DNA of 64,000 nucleotides from assembly GCF_019130065.1 (NCBI RefSeq), contig NZ_JAHSPG010000003.1, forward strand, positions 620,001-684,000, in the 5' to 3' direction. The translations under genes were made by a program, and so were the position numbers. The DNA is from Pinibacter aurantiacus (GTDB taxonomy: Bacteria > Bacteroidota > Bacteroidia > Chitinophagales > Chitinophagaceae). Positions 62,127 to 64,000 of the stretch are shown one piece after another (position 1 is the stretch's first letter; each line of letters begins with the position of its first letter). The notes beneath the pieces were generated by a model, which saw only the letters and a program-made list of their open reading frames with translations, was not told the origin of the DNA and did no database searches.

Positions 62127-63860
62127 TTAAAAGGCATAATTATAACCGAGTGTTCCCGTCAGGTCGTGTGTACTGCCTTTATTAATTACATTTCTGTATT
62201 GGTTGATGAGACTGCAATTGAGCCTATGTTTCTTTAGCAGTGTGTATGCCGCATTCACGCGCAGACTCAATACATCATTTTGTTTAGTTCCTTGCGATGC
62301 GCTGGTATTGTAAGAAGAGGAAAAACCCACCGTCACCTTTTTATCAAATAGTTTTGCATTGGCCGACAACGTAGGACCTTGCGTTAGAAAATTATTTCGC
62401 GCAATGGTATTATAACTCACATTGTACGCCAGTGTTACATTCAACCCTTTCTCTAAAAACAAAACATTGTAAGCAGTGGCCAGGTTGTAAAACTGGGAGC
62501 TGTTTCCTTTGGTAACTACACCGCCTTGCTGATCAGAGGCATCCTGGAAGTTTATATTTACATTCAATGCCTGGTTTTGCTGCTCCGTTTTTTTTGTGAT
62601 GTAGTTTACATTCACCGCGGCATTTTGTGAGAGTTGCACATAGTTAAGTGTATCAAAATTGACAATGGGAGATACATTGTTGATGTAGTCAAACTGCGGG
62701 CGCATGTTCATATGCGTTTGAAAATTGGAATACATGAGACTCGTTTGCATTCTTTCAACAGGCGCATAGTTCACGTTGATGGATCCTACCAGTCGTTGCG
62801 TTGTCCCTGCTTTACCTCCATCGAGGTTGTCTCTTTGCGAACCTAAAGACAATGCAAGATTGGCTTTGTCTTTTAAAAGGCTCTGCCCGAAATTGATGGT
62901 TATATTCTCCAGGTCATTGTTAAAATAATAAGCACCCAATGTTTTATAGCCGGGGTCCACCCTTTCGAACCCTACCCCAACAGTGCTTTTTAGAAAGGAA
63001 TAATTAACCTGCGTTTTAAATGCGTGGTATAAGGAGGTAGTTGAGTTTCCATTCATCACTTTCTTCATCCAGCCTTTGCCAAGGTCGTTTCCTTTTATAT
63101 CTCGTTTATCGGCGGTTAAGGCGCTGGACGCATATACAGCATTGATCTCTAAACCTTTTGCAGGCTTGACACCAACCTCGTAACTGATAGCCAAATTTTG
63201 TTGGGGATAGATGGCTAAACTATCGGGCTTATTATATAAACTGATTACGTTGTCATTAGCATAAAAAGCAGCTATGCCTCCTTTGTACCAACTCTTCTCA
63301 TAGTTCGCTTTAACACCGTAACCCATTCGCTGGTAAGTTGGCAATGAATTGAGATTCGAACTATCATAATTAACCGCTTTTTGCAAGCGCCCGGTCATGG
63401 CACTAACTTTCCAAGGCCCTTTAAATGCCAGGTCTACACCCGCGCCTCTAAATTGGTAACCGTTTAATGTATACGGAGAAAAACTCATGGCAACATCGCC
63501 AATATGTCCCGTGATCCATCTAAAGGTAGGATGCAGGCTGAGCCGGTTCGGCAAAGTCGGATAGGAGAAGCCGCGTCCGGCATTGGTGAAATTAAAAGAG
63601 AACGGCAGGTTTATTTTACCAAGAATATTTGCGTTGGCATTACCTTGCAAGAACCAGGTAAATGGAGCTCTTCCTGTACCGCCGTTACCATTGTAAAACA
63701 TGGTGCTGGCAGATACGCCTCCACTAAATTTTACGGGCTTTGCCTTGAATACATCTTTCAATCCGTCTATATCGACTTGCTGCGCATATCCATATCTGCA
63801 TAATAGGGTTAGCAATATAAGTGCACAAAGTTTCCTGGTATCGGGGTTCAGCATAAACAT
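62127..63860 (-). CDS. Outer-membrane beta-barrel protein of the large cluster
   Basis: 577 residues; a signal peptide follows a short N-terminus (MFMLNPDTRKLCALILLTLL...GYAQQ; an ATG two codons in is also possible). The mature chain consists of alternating amphipathic strands with many Asn, Tyr and Ser and ends in GTLGYNYAF, a terminal strand closing with Phe as in outer-membrane barrels. It could anchor or export the 1527-residue protein encoded 19 bases downstream. No specific family was recognised. Confidence 0.78.
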   Translation of the reverse strand: MFMLNPDTRKLCALILLTLLCRYGYAQQVDIDGLKDVFKAKPVKFSGGVSASTMFYNGNGGTGRAPFTWFLQGNANANILGKINLPFSFNFTNAGRGFSYPTLPNRLSLHPTFRWITGHIGDVAMSFSPYTLNGYQFRGAGVDLAFKGPWKVSAMTGRLQKAVNYDSSNLNSLPTYQRMGYGVKANYEKSWYKGGIAAFYANDNVISLYNKPDSLAIYPQQNLAISYEVGVKPAKGLEINAVYASSALTADKRDIKGNDLGKGWMKKVMNGNSTTSLYHAFKTQVNYSFLKSTVGVGFERVDPGYKTLGAYYFNNDLENITINFGQSLLKDKANLALSLGSQRDNLDGGKAGTTQRLVGSINVNYAPVERMQTSLMYSNFQTHMNMRPQFDYINNVSPIVNFDTLNYVQLSQNAAVNVNYITKKTEQQNQALNVNINFQDASDQQGGVVTKGNSSQFYNLATAYNVLFLEKGLNVTLAYNVSYNTIARNNFLTQGPTLSANAKLFDKKVTVGFSSSYNTSASQGTKQNDVLSLRVNAAYTLLKKHRLNCSLINQYRNVINKGSTHDLTGTLGYNYAF

Positions 63861-63897
63861 TCAATTATCAATTCTTCAGGGTTTTATTATGACAGGC

Positions 63898-64000
63898 TTA
63901 CGGTTCCTTTTGAACTTTGATGTCACAAATAATGTATGATTGAGAGGCGTTGTCAACAAACGACTTGATTTTGATGGCACCTTTGCGGCCATCTGCTGTT
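63898..64000 (-). CDS. C-terminal end of an upstream gene (runs off window)
   Basis: A minus-strand frame enters from the right edge and ends at a TAA at 63898-63900; the last 34 residues are visible (TADGRKGAIKIKSF ... CDIKVQKEP). It ends 37 bases before the ATG of the barrel gene, so the cluster continues beyond this window. No family can be named from so short a piece. Confidence 0.6.
   Translation of the reverse strand, partial: TADGRKGAIKIKSFVDNASQSYIICDIKVQKEP

Noticed and set aside
1-64000. Whole window as a genomic island because toxin-like loci lie at both ends
   Set aside because: The middle 60 percent is ordinary core metabolism (acpP, fabF, rnc, dxs, dtd, arfB) and no integrase, transposase or border repeats were found.

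Overview
The window reads as a chromosomal piece of a member of the Bacteroidota, most likely of the family Chitinophagaceae. The grounds are TAnnTTTG-type promoter elements, many secreted proteins ending their signal peptides in AQ or SQ, a type IX secretion (T9SS) C-terminal sorting domain, SprB-type repeats, a TANFOR-type protein, GLPGLI and DUF6600 proteins, an MbnP/MauG-like pair, and the acpP-fabF-rnc order. No integrase, transposase, phage or plasmid gene and no CRISPR array was found.

Layout. (1) 1-3404, minus strand: a tight run made of a transglutaminase-like secreted protein, a miniature RHS protein with a variable C-terminal tip, and three small genes packed behind it like immunity genes. 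(2) 3.6-16.9 kb: housekeeping and metabolism: a GH5 glycosidase, cupin, GNAT, acpP-fabF-rnc, methylmalonyl-CoA epimerase, cysteine desulfurase and an A-type Fe-S carrier, a DUF6600 protein, an L,D-transpeptidase-like protein, an AraC regulator and dxs. (3) 17-26 kb: a PCMD lipoprotein with an outer-membrane partner, a LytS/LytTR two-component pair, a four-gene operon (lipoprotein, membrane protein, NarX-like kinase, NarL-like regulator), and an MbnP-like lipoprotein with a di-haem MauG-like enzyme. (4) 26-44.4 kb: arfB, dtd, a MazG-like protein, a polysaccharide deacetylase, a TatD nuclease, tRNA-Ser(GGA), two DinB proteins, a BCS1-like AAA protein, a large outer-membrane barrel with a GLPGLI partner, GH88, a di-haem cytochrome, a DapB-like protein, a truncated glycosyltransferase and a VOC protein. 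(5) 44.4-64 kb, all minus strand: one long co-directional cluster of very large surface proteins ending in a TANFOR protein with a C-terminal HExGH zinc-peptidase-like tip, followed by four related small secreted proteins and an orphan second copy of the peptidase tip.

The most interesting system is region 5. The order is carrier proteins, one polymorphic-looking C-terminal tip, an orphan alternative tip, and an array of short paralogous secreted proteins, two of which share almost identical 3' halves. That is the architecture expected of an effector/immunity locus delivered to or displayed on the cell surface. Region 1 has a smaller version of the same logic. The function is inferred from architecture only.

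A second theme is a set of intergenic inverted repeats whose arms are built from short degenerate tandem words (AACTGAAT, GTTGTTAG, GAGTTGAGA, AATTAATA and others). They sit in convergent, co-directional and divergent gaps and even inside a two-component operon, so they are not simply terminators.
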